Positions 1 to 8,897 of a DNA stretch of 64,000 bases are shown here, in pieces (positions within the stretch are counted from its first letter, which is position 1; each line of letters starts with the position of its first letter). The position numbers and the translations under genes were made by a program. Source of the stretch: Pantoea agglomerans NBRC 102470 (lineage in GTDB: Bacteria; Pseudomonadota; Gammaproteobacteria; Enterobacterales; Enterobacteriaceae); NCBI RefSeq assembly GCF_001598475.1, contig NZ_BCZA01000006.1, positions 1-64,000 of the forward strand, in the 5' to 3' direction. The notes under the pieces are model-generated. The model did not search any database, had not been told where the DNA came from, and saw only the letters and a program-made list of their open reading frames with translations.

Positions 1-359
1 AGCTGCATTGGGTATTGATTCTGCCGGGTGTGGTTCCTCACTTCTTCTGTGGCGCTACGGCTGGCGTGTTTGGTAATGCGACCGGCGGCAAGCGTGGTGC
101 GATTTGCGGTGCCTTTGCTCATGGCCTGTTAATCACCTTCCTGCCTGTCGCCCTGCTGCCGGTACTCGGACAGATAGGGCTGACCAACACCACCTTCTCG
201 GATACCGACTTCGGCGTCACCGGCATCCTGCTGGGTAATATGGCTCACTTTATGGATAAGGGAACCATTACTATGATTATCACCGGCATTTTTGGCTTGT
301 TAGTGATTTATAACTTTACGGCTAAAAAGAAGGTGCCTGTAGAAACGAATGCAGGGTAA
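1..359 (+). CDS. ulaA: Ascorbate PTS permease IIC component, C-terminal part
   Basis: The reading frame is open from the window edge and ends at TAA 357-359, so only about the last 118 residues are present. They match the end of UlaA/SgaT, the inner-membrane channel that takes up L-ascorbate while it is phosphorylated by the cytosolic IIA and IIB partners. Visible are the GVVPHFFCGATAGVFGNATG segment, a glycine- and proline-rich membrane stretch (HGLLITFLPVALLPVLG) and a last membrane helix before a short basic tail. The gene starts outside the window, and the other ula genes would lie to the left. A stem-loop follows directly, so this is probably the last gene of its transcript. Confidence 0.85.
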   Translation, partial: LHWVLILPGVVPHFFCGATAGVFGNATGGKRGAICGAFAHGLLITFLPVALLPVLGQIGLTNTTFSDTDFGVTGILLGNMAHFMDKGTITMIITGIFGLLVIYNFTAKKKVPVETNAG

Positions 360-376
360 TAGTAACGCTTAATGGC

Positions 377-412
377 AACCAGAAAGGGCAATGAGCGCTT
401 TCTGGTTGTTTG
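377..412 (+). terminator. Probable terminator after ulaA
   Basis: A perfect 10-bp stem (AACCAGAAAG, 377-386, pairing with CTTTCTGGTT, 398-407) with an 11-nt loop is followed by a short T-rich run. It lies 18 bp after the ulaA stop. The T tract is weak, so termination may be partial. Confidence 0.6.
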
Positions 413-474
413 CGGAATACCTTCATCATTCAGTTTCCAGAAAAAAAACCGCACTCATATAAGTTCAGGCTAAG

Positions 475-888
475 TTATTCAGCGAATGCTTCAAACGGCA
501 GGTTAAAACGCGCTGCCAGTCGGGCTTTATGTTTATCCGTCAAAGGACGATCACCACGCAGGATACGACTGACATAAGAGCGCTGCCCTATTTCATCCGC
601 AAAAGAGGATTGAGTCAGGCCGTGCTGATCCATGATGACTCGCAAAAGTGCTACTCCGCGCGGAATAGCATCAGTACGCGCGTTAAACGCAGCGAACTCA
701 GGGGCGCTGTTTTCGTATCGGGCGACTTTATCAGACAGTATCTCTACTAACGGGCTGTCCGGCTGGTGCTCAACCAGATATTCAACCAGTTCCAGCGCCT
801 GCTCGTAGTCCCTTTTATCGGTACTGCCTCCCAGAAAGGGAACAATTCTGACCAGGTCATTGGTCGCCTGGATTGCTTCGGTAATCAT
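475..888 (-). CDS. higA: HigA-type antitoxin, XRE-family regulator
   Basis: The product has 137 residues. The C-terminal part is a helix-turn-helix of the XRE/HigA type (about residues 80-130: ALLRVIMDQHGLTQSSFADE then SYVSRILRGDRPLTDKH). The N-terminal half (VRIVPFLGGSTDKRDYEQAL) is the segment that in this family contacts and neutralises the toxin. It lies second in the operon and its start overlaps the higB stop by four bases (885-888), so the two are translationally coupled. HigA-family antitoxins repress their own promoter, and a perfect inverted repeat lies just upstream of higB. The identification rests on domain pattern and gene order. Confidence 0.8.
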   Translation of the reverse strand: MITEAIQATNDLVRIVPFLGGSTDKRDYEQALELVEYLVEHQPDSPLVEILSDKVARYENSAPEFAAFNARTDAIPRGVALLRVIMDQHGLTQSSFADEIGQRSYVSRILRGDRPLTDKHKARLAARFNLPFEAFAE

Positions 889-1196
889 TCTTTACTCTCC
901 CGGTACTTCTTCACCAGCTTGTCATATTCCGCATGCGTCACGATGTGTTTGATAAAAATTTTGCCGCGATCAAAGTCAGCATAAAACATGATTCTCAGGC
1001 TGTTTCCGCCCACATCGATTACCCACCACTTTTCCCGGTACTTCATGCGGTCAAGGCTCTGAAAGCGAATTTTCAGCGCATCTGGCGTGGCAAAGTTTTC
1101 GTCCCTTAGGACCAGATAAGCCGCATCCAGTGCGGAGGCATGATTTGGATAAATTATTGCCGCTTCCCTGAACGGCCCTCTTGAGATGATATGCAT
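885..1196 (-). CDS. higB: HigB-type mRNA interferase toxin
   Basis: A 103-residue protein of the RelE/HigB superfamily (HigB_toxin group). Motifs seen are LKIRFQSLDRMKYREKWWVIDVGGNSLRIMF and IFIKHIVTHAEYDKL, the conserved strands and the C-terminal H-x-x-Y element of this ribosome-dependent mRNA endonuclease family. It is the first gene of a toxin-first pair, the usual higBA order, with higA overlapping by four bases. Length is normal and the frame intact. Activity is inferred from family, not seen directly. Confidence 0.8.
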   Translation of the reverse strand: MHIISRGPFREAAIIYPNHASALDAAYLVLRDENFATPDALKIRFQSLDRMKYREKWWVIDVGGNSLRIMFYADFDRGKIFIKHIVTHAEYDKLVKKYRESKE

Positions 1197-1214
1197 TTTT
1201 CTCTCAAACTTTCC

Positions 1215-1257
1215 ATGTTGGAAACATTCTAACCCACAAAGCTAATGTTTCCAACAT
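1215..1257. promoter_or_regulatory. Perfect inverted repeat, probable HigA operator
   Basis: Two perfect 14-bp arms, ATGTTGGAAACATT (1215-1228) and AATGTTTCCAACAT (1244-1257), are separated by 15 bp. They lie 18-60 bp upstream of higB, where the promoter should be. Each arm is itself partly symmetric, as for a dimeric XRE repressor, so HigA or HigBA binding is the natural reading. Confidence 0.7.
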
Positions 1258-1331
1258 AGAACACATGCAGATGAGTTCTGAATGAATTGCTGGCGCTAAA
1301 CCTAGTAAAAAAAGGACTATTCCGATCCAGA

Positions 1332-1354
1332 AAAGTGATCAACATCACATTTTC
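1332..1354. promoter_or_regulatory. CRP-like binding site upstream of dfoJ
   Basis: The half sites AGTGA (1335-1339) and TCACA (1346-1350) are spaced by 6 bp with A-rich and T-rich flanks, close to the CRP consensus TGTGA-N6-TCACA with one mismatch. It lies about 60 bp upstream of the Fur-box-covered promoter of dfoJ, in the intergenic region shared with higBA. Confidence 0.6.
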
Positions 1355-1396
1355 AACATTAGACATACTAATAAATAAAATTTAACAACAAAACAT

Positions 1397-1424
1397 TTGA
1401 ATGATAATGATTAACATTTACACT
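1397..1424 (+). promoter_or_regulatory. Promoter with overlapping Fur box for dfoJACS
   Basis: A TTGAAT -35 (1397-1402) and a TACACT -10 (1419-1424) have a 16-bp spacer. The spacer is GATAATGATTAACATT, which carries the repeated GATAAT-like hexamers of a Fur box (about 1399-1420). Iron-bound Fur would sit across the promoter and block siderophore synthesis when iron is plentiful. The leader to dfoJ is about 200 bp. Confidence 0.7.
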
Positions 1425-1636
1425 CTCATCCGCATATAACAAAGCGTTTAACGCTGCCAAATCCACAAATAATATGCGGTATTTACTCTTTTTAAGGTGA
1501 AAACACTAATCCATTTAATGGTCAGGGTTTTTATCTGGTTAGTTAGTTTTATGTTTACTGGAGTTGTTGAGCGGACATCCAACGCTGCTGACCTTACGTC
1601 GGCAGGGTCACTGGTATTAACGCACAGGAACTGAAC

Positions 1637-3190
1637 ATGCTTTTACGCTCATCCACTCAGGCGGCACAGGATCTCGCGCCAGCATCCAATGCCAGCGGTG
1701 CCGAAACGGCTATTTTTAACGATCAGCAACTGGCGGCCTGGTCGCAGCAGACTCAGGAGGTGCTGGCGCTGATGACCCGTTCCGTTACCGGCGTTGAGAA
1801 GCCTTTCAGCGGTATCCTGCCCCATGAACTGGCGGCGGAATTCAGTGAGGTCGATCTCGATCGTCCGCTGGGTAACAACGATGACGCCCTGACAGAGCTG
1901 AGTCAGCTCTATCTGCGTGACGCCGTCTGGTTTCACCACCCTAAATATCTGGCGCACCTGAACTGCCCGGTCGTGCTGCCCTCTCTGATGGCTGAGCAGA
2001 TTATGGCGGCAGTGAATAGCTCGGTCGACACCTGGGATCAGAGCGCAGGCGGTACGCTGATTGAGCAGAAGGTGATCGACTGGACGCTTGGCCGCATCGG
2101 CCTGCCTGCCGGATCTGATGGGATTTTCACCAGCGGCGGCACCCAATCCAACCTGATGGCAATGCTGCTGGCGCGTGATAGCTGGTGCGCGGCACATCAT
2201 CCGGGGCATCTGATTAAGCATCGCGGCCTGCCTGAGACCGCGTCGAAATGGCGAGTGTTTACCTCAAAACTCAGCCACTTCAGCATCCAGAAATCGATGG
2301 CGATTTTAGGGCTGGGCTATGACGCAGTTATCGCCGTTGATCACGACGCCCACTACCGTATGGATGCAGCGTGCCTGGCGCAGGAGATCGAAAAATGTCG
2401 CAGTGAAGGGCTGATCCCGATTGCTGTGGTTGCCACCAGCGGCACCACGGACTTTGGCAGCATCGATCCGCTGCCGGAGATTGCCCGTCTCTGTGACAAT
2501 TATGGTTTGTGGATGCACGTTGACGCCGCTTACGGCTGTGGGCTGCTGGTCTCTGAGAATCATCGCTCACGCCTGAATGGCATTGAACGGGCTGATTCCG
2601 TCACCGTCGATTATCACAAATCTTTCTTCCAGACCGTCAGCTGCGGTGCGTTCTTTGTGCGGGACAGCCACAACCTGAAGCATGTCACGCACCATGCAGA
2701 TTACCTGAATCCGCTCAGTGCCCAGCAGGAAGGCACACCGAATCTGGTCAACAAAAGCATTCAGACCACCCGCCGATTTGATGCGTTGAAAATGTGGCTG
2801 ACCCTGCGCGTGATGGGTCCGGCGGCGCTGGGTGACGCTTTCGATACGCTGATAGAGCTGACACAGGCGGCTCATGAGCGGTTAACTGCGCATTCTGCTA
2901 TCGAAGTGCTGCACGCGCCTGAGCTGACCACCCAGATTTTCCGCTACGTGCCCGGCAAAAACGCCAGCGACGCACAGATCGACGAAATCAACGCCGCTAT
3001 CCGTAAAGCGCTCTTCCGCTCCGGCAACGCAGTGATTGCCGGAACCAAAGTCGATGGGCGTCAGTACCTGAAATTCACCCTGTTAAATCCCACCACGACC
3101 ATCGCCGACATCGAAGATGTGCTGAGCCTGATCGCGCACTATGGCCGCGAGCAGGTACGTGCGTCTGCGCTGAACGCGGCGAAACAGTGA
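1637..3190 (+). CDS. dfoJ: PLP-dependent lysine decarboxylase of desferrioxamine synthesis
   Basis: A 517-residue group II pyridoxal-phosphate decarboxylase. It has the TSGGTQSNLMAMLLARD segment, HVDAAYG (Asp near residue 296 pairs with the PLP nitrogen) and DYHKSFF with the PLP lysine near residue 328. In the dfoJACS pathway it converts L-lysine to cadaverine in the cytosol. The start ATG 1637 has AGGAA just upstream. dfoA follows after 10 bp. By sequence alone a diaminobutyrate decarboxylase would look similar, but the neighbouring genes settle the role. Confidence 0.9.
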   Translation: MLLRSSTQAAQDLAPASNASGAETAIFNDQQLAAWSQQTQEVLALMTRSVTGVEKPFSGILPHELAAEFSEVDLDRPLGNNDDALTELSQLYLRDAVWFHHPKYLAHLNCPVVLPSLMAEQIMAAVNSSVDTWDQSAGGTLIEQKVIDWTLGRIGLPAGSDGIFTSGGTQSNLMAMLLARDSWCAAHHPGHLIKHRGLPETASKWRVFTSKLSHFSIQKSMAILGLGYDAVIAVDHDAHYRMDAACLAQEIEKCRSEGLIPIAVVATSGTTDFGSIDPLPEIARLCDNYGLWMHVDAAYGCGLLVSENHRSRLNGIERADSVTVDYHKSFFQTVSCGAFFVRDSHNLKHVTHHADYLNPLSAQQEGTPNLVNKSIQTTRRFDALKMWLTLRVMGPAALGDAFDTLIELTQAAHERLTAHSAIEVLHAPELTTQIFRYVPGKNASDAQIDEINAAIRKALFRSGNAVIAGTKVDGRQYLKFTLLNPTTTIADIEDVLSLIAHYGREQVRASALNAAKQ

Positions 3191-3200
3191 GAGCTCTGAA

Positions 3201-4493
3201 ATGAATAATTCCGTTTACGATTTTATTGGTATCGGTATCGGCCCTTTCAACCTGAGTCTGGCCTGTCTGAGTGAGCCGGTTGAGGGACTGAACGGTCTTT
3301 TCCTGGATGAGAACCCGGGCTTTGACTGGCACACCGGCATGATGCTGGAAAATGCCCATCTGCAGACGCCGTTTATGGCCGATCTGGTGACGCTCGCCGA
3401 TCCGACCAGCCCTTACAGCCTGCTTAACTACATGAAGGAAAAGGGGAAATTATACTCTTTTTATATCCGTGAAGACTTCTTCCTGATGCGCAAAGAGTAT
3501 AATCAGTACTGCCAGTGGGCCAGTTCGCGGCTCTCTAATCTGCGCTGGAACAGCCACGTTGAGTATGTCAGCTACGATGAGGCGGCTGGCGTCTATCACC
3601 TTCAGGTGACCGACATCCGGAATGGTCAGAAACAGAACTATCTGGCACGACATCTGATCCTCGGCACCGGGCCTAAAGCCTGGATGCCGGAGTGCAGCCA
3701 GCCGCACCGCCAGCGCCTGACGCACTCAAGCCACTATCTGGTCAACAAAGCGGAACTGCAGCAGAAGCGTTCCATCTCCGTGCTGGGCAGCGGCCAGAGC
3801 GCGGCAGAAATCTATTACGACCTGCTGACCGATATCGACCGCTTTGGCTATCAGCTCAACTGGATCACCCGCGCGCCGCGCTTCTATCCGCTGGAGTACA
3901 CCAAGCTCACGCTGGAGATGACTTCGCCGGAGTGGGTCGACTATTTCCACGCGCTGCCCGCCAGCACCCGCGACGAACTGAATGCGCGCCACAAGAATCT
4001 CTACAAAGGCATCAACAGCAGCCTGATTAACGACATTTATGACCTGATGTATGTCAAACAGCTCGACGGCGATCTGAACGTTAACCTGTTTACTCACTCG
4101 GCGCTGACCGCTATGCGCTGGCTGCCGCAGGGAGAGTTTGAGCTGACGCTGCATCAGGAGGAGCAGGATTGCACCTTCACCCGTCGCACCGAAGGACTGG
4201 TGATGGCGACCGGCTATCACTACCAGCCACCGATGTTTTTAGAGGGCATAAACGCCCGCCTGCGCTGGGATGACAAAGGCCGCTACGACGTGCAGCGCAA
4301 CTACAGCATCGATTATCACAATCAGATCTTCGTGCAGAACGCCGAACTGCACACCCACGGCTTTGTTACGCCGGATCTCGGCATGGCCTGCTACCGCAAC
4401 TCGGTGCTGCTGCGCGAACTGACCGGACGCGAGGTCTACCCGATCGAGCGTCAGATTGCCTTCCAGACCTTCCCGGCTAAATCGGAGCACTGA
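3201..4493 (+). CDS. dfoA: Cadaverine N-hydroxylase, FAD/NADPH monooxygenase
   Basis: A 430-residue member of the lysine/ornithine N-monooxygenase family (IucD type). It shows the N-terminal FAD loop GIGIGPFNLSLA near residues 10-21, the NADPH loop LGSGQSAAEIYYD in the middle and the ATGYHYQPP motif near the C-terminus. In the desferrioxamine pathway it makes N-hydroxycadaverine from the product of dfoJ. Its stop lies directly before the dfoC start (TGAG then ATG 4495), so expression is tightly coupled. Length is normal for the family. Confidence 0.9.
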   Translation: MNNSVYDFIGIGIGPFNLSLACLSEPVEGLNGLFLDENPGFDWHTGMMLENAHLQTPFMADLVTLADPTSPYSLLNYMKEKGKLYSFYIREDFFLMRKEYNQYCQWASSRLSNLRWNSHVEYVSYDEAAGVYHLQVTDIRNGQKQNYLARHLILGTGPKAWMPECSQPHRQRLTHSSHYLVNKAELQQKRSISVLGSGQSAAEIYYDLLTDIDRFGYQLNWITRAPRFYPLEYTKLTLEMTSPEWVDYFHALPASTRDELNARHKNLYKGINSSLINDIYDLMYVKQLDGDLNVNLFTHSALTAMRWLPQGEFELTLHQEEQDCTFTRRTEGLVMATGYHYQPPMFLEGINARLRWDDKGRYDVQRNYSIDYHNQIFVQNAELHTHGFVTPDLGMACYRNSVLLRELTGREVYPIERQIAFQTFPAKSEH

Positions 4494-4494
4494 G

Positions 4495-6849
4495 ATGAGT
4501 TCACAAACACTGTTCAGCGCCGCCCGCCCCGCAGGCCAGTTCACCCTGAGGCCCATGCTCGCCAGCGATGCGCCGCTGATTCATAGCTGGGTCACCCGCG
4601 ATTACGCCCGCTTCTGGGGTATGCAGCAGCAGAGCCTGAATCAGGTCGCTGAGTTCTATCAGACGCTGAGTGCAGCCGATCCCCATGCTGCGCTGATTGG
4701 TTGCTGCAACGACCAGCCGGTCTGCCTGATTGAGTGCTATCGCGCCTGCGACGATGAGGTCGGCAAATTTTATCCTGCCGCACCCGATGATTACGGCATG
4801 CATATTCTGATTGCCCCCGCCAGCCAGCCGATCAGAGCCTTCAGCTGGCAGGTCTTCACGCTGGTGATGGACTACATGTTCAGCCGCCCCGAGGTGCGCC
4901 GCGTGGTGGTAGAGCCAGATGTGTGCAATGAGAAGATTCACGTGCTGAATAAGCGTGCCGGGTTCCGCTATCAGCACACCATCGACATGGGTCATAAAAC
5001 CGCCTGGCTGGCCTTTTGCCAGCGGAAAAATTATCAACACGCGTTACTGCAGGAGTCGCAGACTATGAACACCCCCTCTTCGCTGATGAACGGTACACAT
5101 CTGACGGGCGACCACTGGGCGCAGGCAAACCGCATGCTAATCCGTAAAGCGATTGCCGAGTTCGCGCATGAGAAAATCATTACGCCACAGGAGTCGGGCA
5201 ACGGCAGCTATCAGCTTGCGGTGCCAGGCGGTGAAGCGAGCTACCATTTCCGGGCGTCGCGGCTGGCGCTGGATCACTGGGAAATCGACGCCGACTCACT
5301 GCGCAAGCAGGAGAACGGTCGTGATCTGCCGCTGGATGCGCTGAAATTTATCGTGGAGTTTAACGGGGAGATCGGTATTACACAGGCACTGCTGGCGACC
5401 TACATGGAAGAGATCAGCAGCACGCTGTGCAGCAGCGTTTATAAGCTGCAGAAGAATAATCCTGACAGCCAGGCGCTGGTCTCAGCCGATTTCCAGACGG
5501 TGGAAGCGGCGATGACCGAAGGCCATCCCTGCTTTGTTGCCAACAACGGGCGTATTGGCTTCGATGCCCATGATTATCTGGCGTATGCGCCCGAGGCCGC
5601 CGCGCCCGTTCACCTCATCTGGGTCGCGGTCCATCGCCGCAACGCCCATTTCTCCAGCCTCAGCGAGCTGAGCTATGAGCAGTTGATGCGTGATGAACTG
5701 GGCGACACCACCCTGGAGCAGTTTACTGCGCAGCTGGTGAATAAAGGGCTGGCGGTTGAGGAGTATATCCTGATGCCGGTGCATCCGTGGCAGTGGCAGA
5801 ACAAGCTGCTGACCGTGTTTGCGGCAGACATCGCCAGTCACGATATTGTTTATCTCGGCACCGGAGACGATGCTTACCAGGCGCAGCAGTCGATCCGCAC
5901 CTTCTTTAACCGCAGCCAGCCCGCGAAGCGCTACGTGAAAACCGCCCTGTCGGTGCTGAACATGGGCTTTATGCGCGGACTGTCCCCCTACTATATGGCG
6001 ACAACGCCTGCGATAAACGGCTGGCTGGAACAACTGGTTGCTGGCGATGCGTGGCTGAATCGCTGTGATTTCCGCATCCTGCGCGAAGTCGCGGCGGTCG
6101 GCTATCACAACCGCTACTATGAGCAGGCGATCAAAGGCGACTCCGCCTATAAAAAGATGTTCGCTGCGCTGTGGCGGGATAATCCTGCGGCCAGCCTGCA
6201 ACCCGGCCAGCGTCTGATGACCATGGCCTCTTTCCTGCACGTCGATCATCATCAGCAGGCACTGCTGCCAGCGCTGATAGCGGATTCTGGTTTGCCCGCG
6301 AAGCAGTGGATAGAACGCTACCTGACCTGCTATCTCAGCCCGCTGCTGCACTGCTTCTATCAGCATGACCTGGTGTTTATGCCGCACGGTGAAAACCTCA
6401 TCATGCTGCTGGAGAACAACGTGCCGGTCAGTGCATACATGAAGGATATCGGCGAAGAGATCGCCGTGATGAATCCGGATGCGGTGCTGCCGGAAGGCGT
6501 GCAGCGTCTGGCCGTGGATGTGCCGGAGAACCTGAAGCTGCTCTCAATCTTCACCGATGTGTTTGACTGCATCTTCCGCTTTATCAGCGCGATTCTGCAT
6601 CAGTCAGGAACGCTGCCGGAGGAAGAGTTCTGGCAGGCGGTGGCGCAGTGCGTGAAGGATTACCAGCAGGCGCACCCGGAGCATGCCACTAAGTTCGCGC
6701 GCTATGACATGTTCGCGCCGGAGTTTACCCGCTCCTGTCTGAACCGCCTGCAGCTGGCGAATAACCAGCAGATGATAAACCTCGCCGATCCCGCTGAGAA
6801 CCTCAAGTTCGCCGGAACGCTGAATAACCCGATCGCCCGCTGGCGATAA
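4495..6849 (+). CDS. dfoC: Bifunctional acyltransferase / NIS siderophore synthetase
   Basis: A 784-residue fusion. Residues 1 to about 185 form a GNAT-like acyltransferase of the IucB type (FTLRPMLASDAPLIHSWV, then VVVEPDVCNEKIHVLNKRAG), which would succinylate N-hydroxycadaverine. From about residue 200 to the end is an IucA/IucC-type NRPS-independent synthetase, with the HPWQWQNKL and FMPHGENLIMLLENN motifs, that uses ATP to join and cyclise the units to desferrioxamine. In Streptomyces these are separate proteins (DesC, DesD); the fusion is known from Erwinia amylovora. ATG 4495 is preferred over an earlier in-frame start because it follows the dfoA stop directly. Confidence 0.92.
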   Translation: MSSQTLFSAARPAGQFTLRPMLASDAPLIHSWVTRDYARFWGMQQQSLNQVAEFYQTLSAADPHAALIGCCNDQPVCLIECYRACDDEVGKFYPAAPDDYGMHILIAPASQPIRAFSWQVFTLVMDYMFSRPEVRRVVVEPDVCNEKIHVLNKRAGFRYQHTIDMGHKTAWLAFCQRKNYQHALLQESQTMNTPSSLMNGTHLTGDHWAQANRMLIRKAIAEFAHEKIITPQESGNGSYQLAVPGGEASYHFRASRLALDHWEIDADSLRKQENGRDLPLDALKFIVEFNGEIGITQALLATYMEEISSTLCSSVYKLQKNNPDSQALVSADFQTVEAAMTEGHPCFVANNGRIGFDAHDYLAYAPEAAAPVHLIWVAVHRRNAHFSSLSELSYEQLMRDELGDTTLEQFTAQLVNKGLAVEEYILMPVHPWQWQNKLLTVFAADIASHDIVYLGTGDDAYQAQQSIRTFFNRSQPAKRYVKTALSVLNMGFMRGLSPYYMATTPAINGWLEQLVAGDAWLNRCDFRILREVAAVGYHNRYYEQAIKGDSAYKKMFAALWRDNPAASLQPGQRLMTMASFLHVDHHQQALLPALIADSGLPAKQWIERYLTCYLSPLLHCFYQHDLVFMPHGENLIMLLENNVPVSAYMKDIGEEIAVMNPDAVLPEGVQRLAVDVPENLKLLSIFTDVFDCIFRFISAILHQSGTLPEEEFWQAVAQCVKDYQQAHPEHATKFARYDMFAPEFTRSCLNRLQLANNQQMINLADPAENLKFAGTLNNPIARWR

Positions 6850-6875
6850 GCGTTACACCGTCACGCTGAAATTAT

Positions 6876-6901
6876 GCGGTCACCCTGGTGGCCGCTTTTT
6901 T
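6876..6901 (+). terminator. Intrinsic terminator between dfoC and dfoS
   Basis: A GC-rich stem, GCGGTCACC (6876-6884) with GGTGGCCGC (6887-6895), one non-canonical pair, is followed by six T residues (6896-6901). It sits 27 bp after dfoC and 26 bp before the chosen dfoS start. It should lower transcription into dfoS. Confidence 0.7.
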
Positions 6902-6926
6902 AATGGCTTTATCGCAGGTATCCGTA

Positions 6927-8153
6927 ATGGTTTCTTTTGAACCGGTCGCGCAACTGACCCGACGACATCTGATCTTCCCGCTGTCGCTGGTGTTGTTTGA
7001 GTTCGCTACCTATATCGCTCACGACATGATCCAGCCCGGCATGCTGCTGGTGACTCAGGAATTTAAGGTTGGGCCGGAGTGGGTCTCTACTTCGCTCACC
7101 GCCTATCTGGCCGGTGGCATTATGCTGCAATGGCTGCTTGGCCCCCTCTCTGACCGTATCGGGCGGCGTCCGGTGCTGCTCAGCGGCGTGGCCTTTTTTA
7201 TGCTCTCGTGTGTGGCGACGCACTGGGTGCAAAGCATTGAGCAGTTCGTCCTGCTGCGTTTTCTGCAGGGCGTCAGCCTCTGTTTTATTGGCGCGGTAGG
7301 CTACGCGGCGGTGCAGGAGGCGTTTACGGAATCGCTCAGCATCAAAATGATGGCGCTGATGGCCAACGTCGCCCTGCTGGCCCCGCTGGCCGGTCCGCTG
7401 GCGGGCGCGGCTTTTCTTACCGTGGGTGAATGGCGCACCCTGTTCTGGCTGATTGGCGCTATTGCGGCGCTGGCGCTGGCAGGTCTGTGGTATGCGATGC
7501 CCGAAACCGCAGGTGACCGGCAGAAACCGCTGTCGCTGCGATCGATTATCAGCGGTTACGCGGCATTGCTGAAGGATCGTCAGGTGATGCGCGGCTCGCT
7601 GGCCATCGGACTGGTCACTGTGCCCTGCATCGCCTGGGTCGCATTGTCGCCGGTGATATTAATCCACGATGCGGGACTCAGCCGCATCGACTATGCGTTA
7701 TTACAGCTGCCGGTCTTCGCCGCCATGATTGCGGGCAACCTGACGCTGGGACGCTTATCCAGCCGTCTGCCCATTGAACAGCCGTTACGGCTCGGGGCCT
7801 GGCCGGTGGTCTGCGGGCTGGCAATCGCAGTAACCGCTACCGTGCTAAATCCGCAAAGCTATCTGTGGCTGACTGCCGGAATTAGCCTCTACGGCTTCGG
7901 CGCCGGGCTGGTCAGCGCCGGACTCTATCGCATGACGCTTTTTTCCAGCAGCGCCGGAAAAGGCAGCGTGGCAGCGATGCTCGGCATGGTGAGTATTCTG
8001 ATCATCGCGCTGGGCATTGAAGCAGCCAAAACCGCCTATTTTAGTTACGGCACCGGCGGCTTCAGTGTGGTGAACCTGATCTGCGGTCTGCTGTGGCTGG
8101 TTCTGGTCAGCGCTTTTCTACGAGCAGACCAGCGGAAATTGTGCACGGAATAA
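6927..8153 (+). CDS. dfoS: MFS siderophore exporter
   Basis: A 408-residue major facilitator protein with about 12 hydrophobic segments and motif A (GPLSDRIGRRPVLL) after the second helix, of the Bcr/CflA drug-proton antiporter group. Placed as the fourth gene of the desferrioxamine cluster, it is the likely exporter DfoS of the Pantoea dfoJACS arrangement. ATG 6927 is chosen because AGGTA lies 8 bp upstream; the longer frame would begin inside the terminator stem at 6888. Substrate specificity is inferred from position. Confidence 0.85.
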   Translation: MVSFEPVAQLTRRHLIFPLSLVLFEFATYIAHDMIQPGMLLVTQEFKVGPEWVSTSLTAYLAGGIMLQWLLGPLSDRIGRRPVLLSGVAFFMLSCVATHWVQSIEQFVLLRFLQGVSLCFIGAVGYAAVQEAFTESLSIKMMALMANVALLAPLAGPLAGAAFLTVGEWRTLFWLIGAIAALALAGLWYAMPETAGDRQKPLSLRSIISGYAALLKDRQVMRGSLAIGLVTVPCIAWVALSPVILIHDAGLSRIDYALLQLPVFAAMIAGNLTLGRLSSRLPIEQPLRLGAWPVVCGLAIAVTATVLNPQSYLWLTAGISLYGFGAGLVSAGLYRMTLFSSSAGKGSVAAMLGMVSILIIALGIEAAKTAYFSYGTGGFSVVNLICGLLWLVLVSAFLRADQRKLCTE

Positions 8154-8471
8154 TCGAATATATTTAGCAGTGCGATATAGTACTTGCCCGCACTGCTAAC
8201 CATAAAGAATCCGATTACGGCATCATTAAAGCGTGATCGCCGCACCATACCCTTACAATATCCATGGTTATAATCTTTCTGATTTGAGGATTCTTAAGAG
8301 TGCTTCCTGGTTTTTATAACAGGAATGCCACTTTTGTGACATCGGTGTCAGAAGCATTGTCTCGCTAAGCTGTTGAGCGGTAAGTATGACCAGAAAAATG
8401 ACAAAACAACTATCGGCCTTCTGAACCGCCCATTTCAGATCTGGAATTTTTAACATCAATAAGGAGAAGTA
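8154..8471. other. Gene-free spacer with a perfect inverted repeat
   Basis: An 11-bp perfect stem, TTAGCAGTGCG (8164-8174) with CGCACTGCTAA (8189-8199), loop 14 nt, lies 11 bp after dfoS. There is no T run on either strand, so it may stabilise the 3' end of the mRNA or be an operator. The rest of the spacer is AT-rich and shows nothing else recognisable. Confidence 0.5.
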
Positions 8472-8897
8472 ATGCGACAGAGAGTCATTGTGTGCCCGGT
8501 CATTCAAAATGAGGGTAAATATTTGCTATGTAAAATGGCATCTGACAGGGGTGTTTTTCCTGGACAGTGGGCTTTGCCAGGCGGCGGAATGGAGCCAGGT
8601 GAAACAATCGAAGAAGCATTAAAGCGGGAAATCAGGGAAGAATTAGGCGAGGCGCTCAAGATAACAAATATCACACCCTGGACGTTTCGGGATGATGTCA
8701 GAATCAAAACCTATTCTGATGGAATGACTGAAGAAATTTATATGATCTATCTTATCTTTGATTGTCTGAGCGCAAACCGAACAATAACCTTCAATGAAGA
8801 GTTTCAGGAGATTATCTGGGTAGAACCTGAGGCTTTAAAAAACATTGATCTGAATGAAGCCACCCGGATTACGTTTAGCCAAAAAGGACTTATCTGA
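8472..8897 (+). CDS. nudI: Nucleoside triphosphatase NudI (Nudix hydrolase)
   Basis: A 141-residue Nudix protein nearly collinear with E. coli NudI: it opens with [15 protein letters not shown] and contains [13 protein letters not shown] and [12 protein letters not shown]. The Nudix box runs from [14 protein letters not shown] into REIREELGE and has every metal-binding glutamate. The family hydrolyses nucleoside triphosphates, with preference for pyrimidine deoxynucleotides, to the monophosphate and pyrophosphate. A strong AAGGAG site lies just before the ATG. It has its own spacers on both sides and appears to be monocistronic. Confidence 0.9.
   Translation: MRQRVIVCPVIQNEGKYLLCKMASDRGVFPGQWALPGGGMEPGETIEEALKREIREELGEALKITNITPWTFRDDVRIKTYSDGMTEEIYMIYLIFDCLSANRTITFNEEFQEIIWVEPEALKNIDLNEATRITFSQKGLI

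Noticed and set aside
1649-2221. 190-residue minus-strand frame inside dfoJ
   Set aside because: It lies opposite a clear PLP decarboxylase, has no ribosome site or family, and its composition is that of a GC-rich shadow.
5482-6387. 301-residue minus-strand frame inside dfoC
   Set aside because: Antisense to the NIS synthetase domain with its motifs on the plus strand. No domain recognised.
8268-8507. 79-residue minus-strand frame before nudI
   Set aside because: Overlaps the nudI start and ribosome site, with no family or own start signal.
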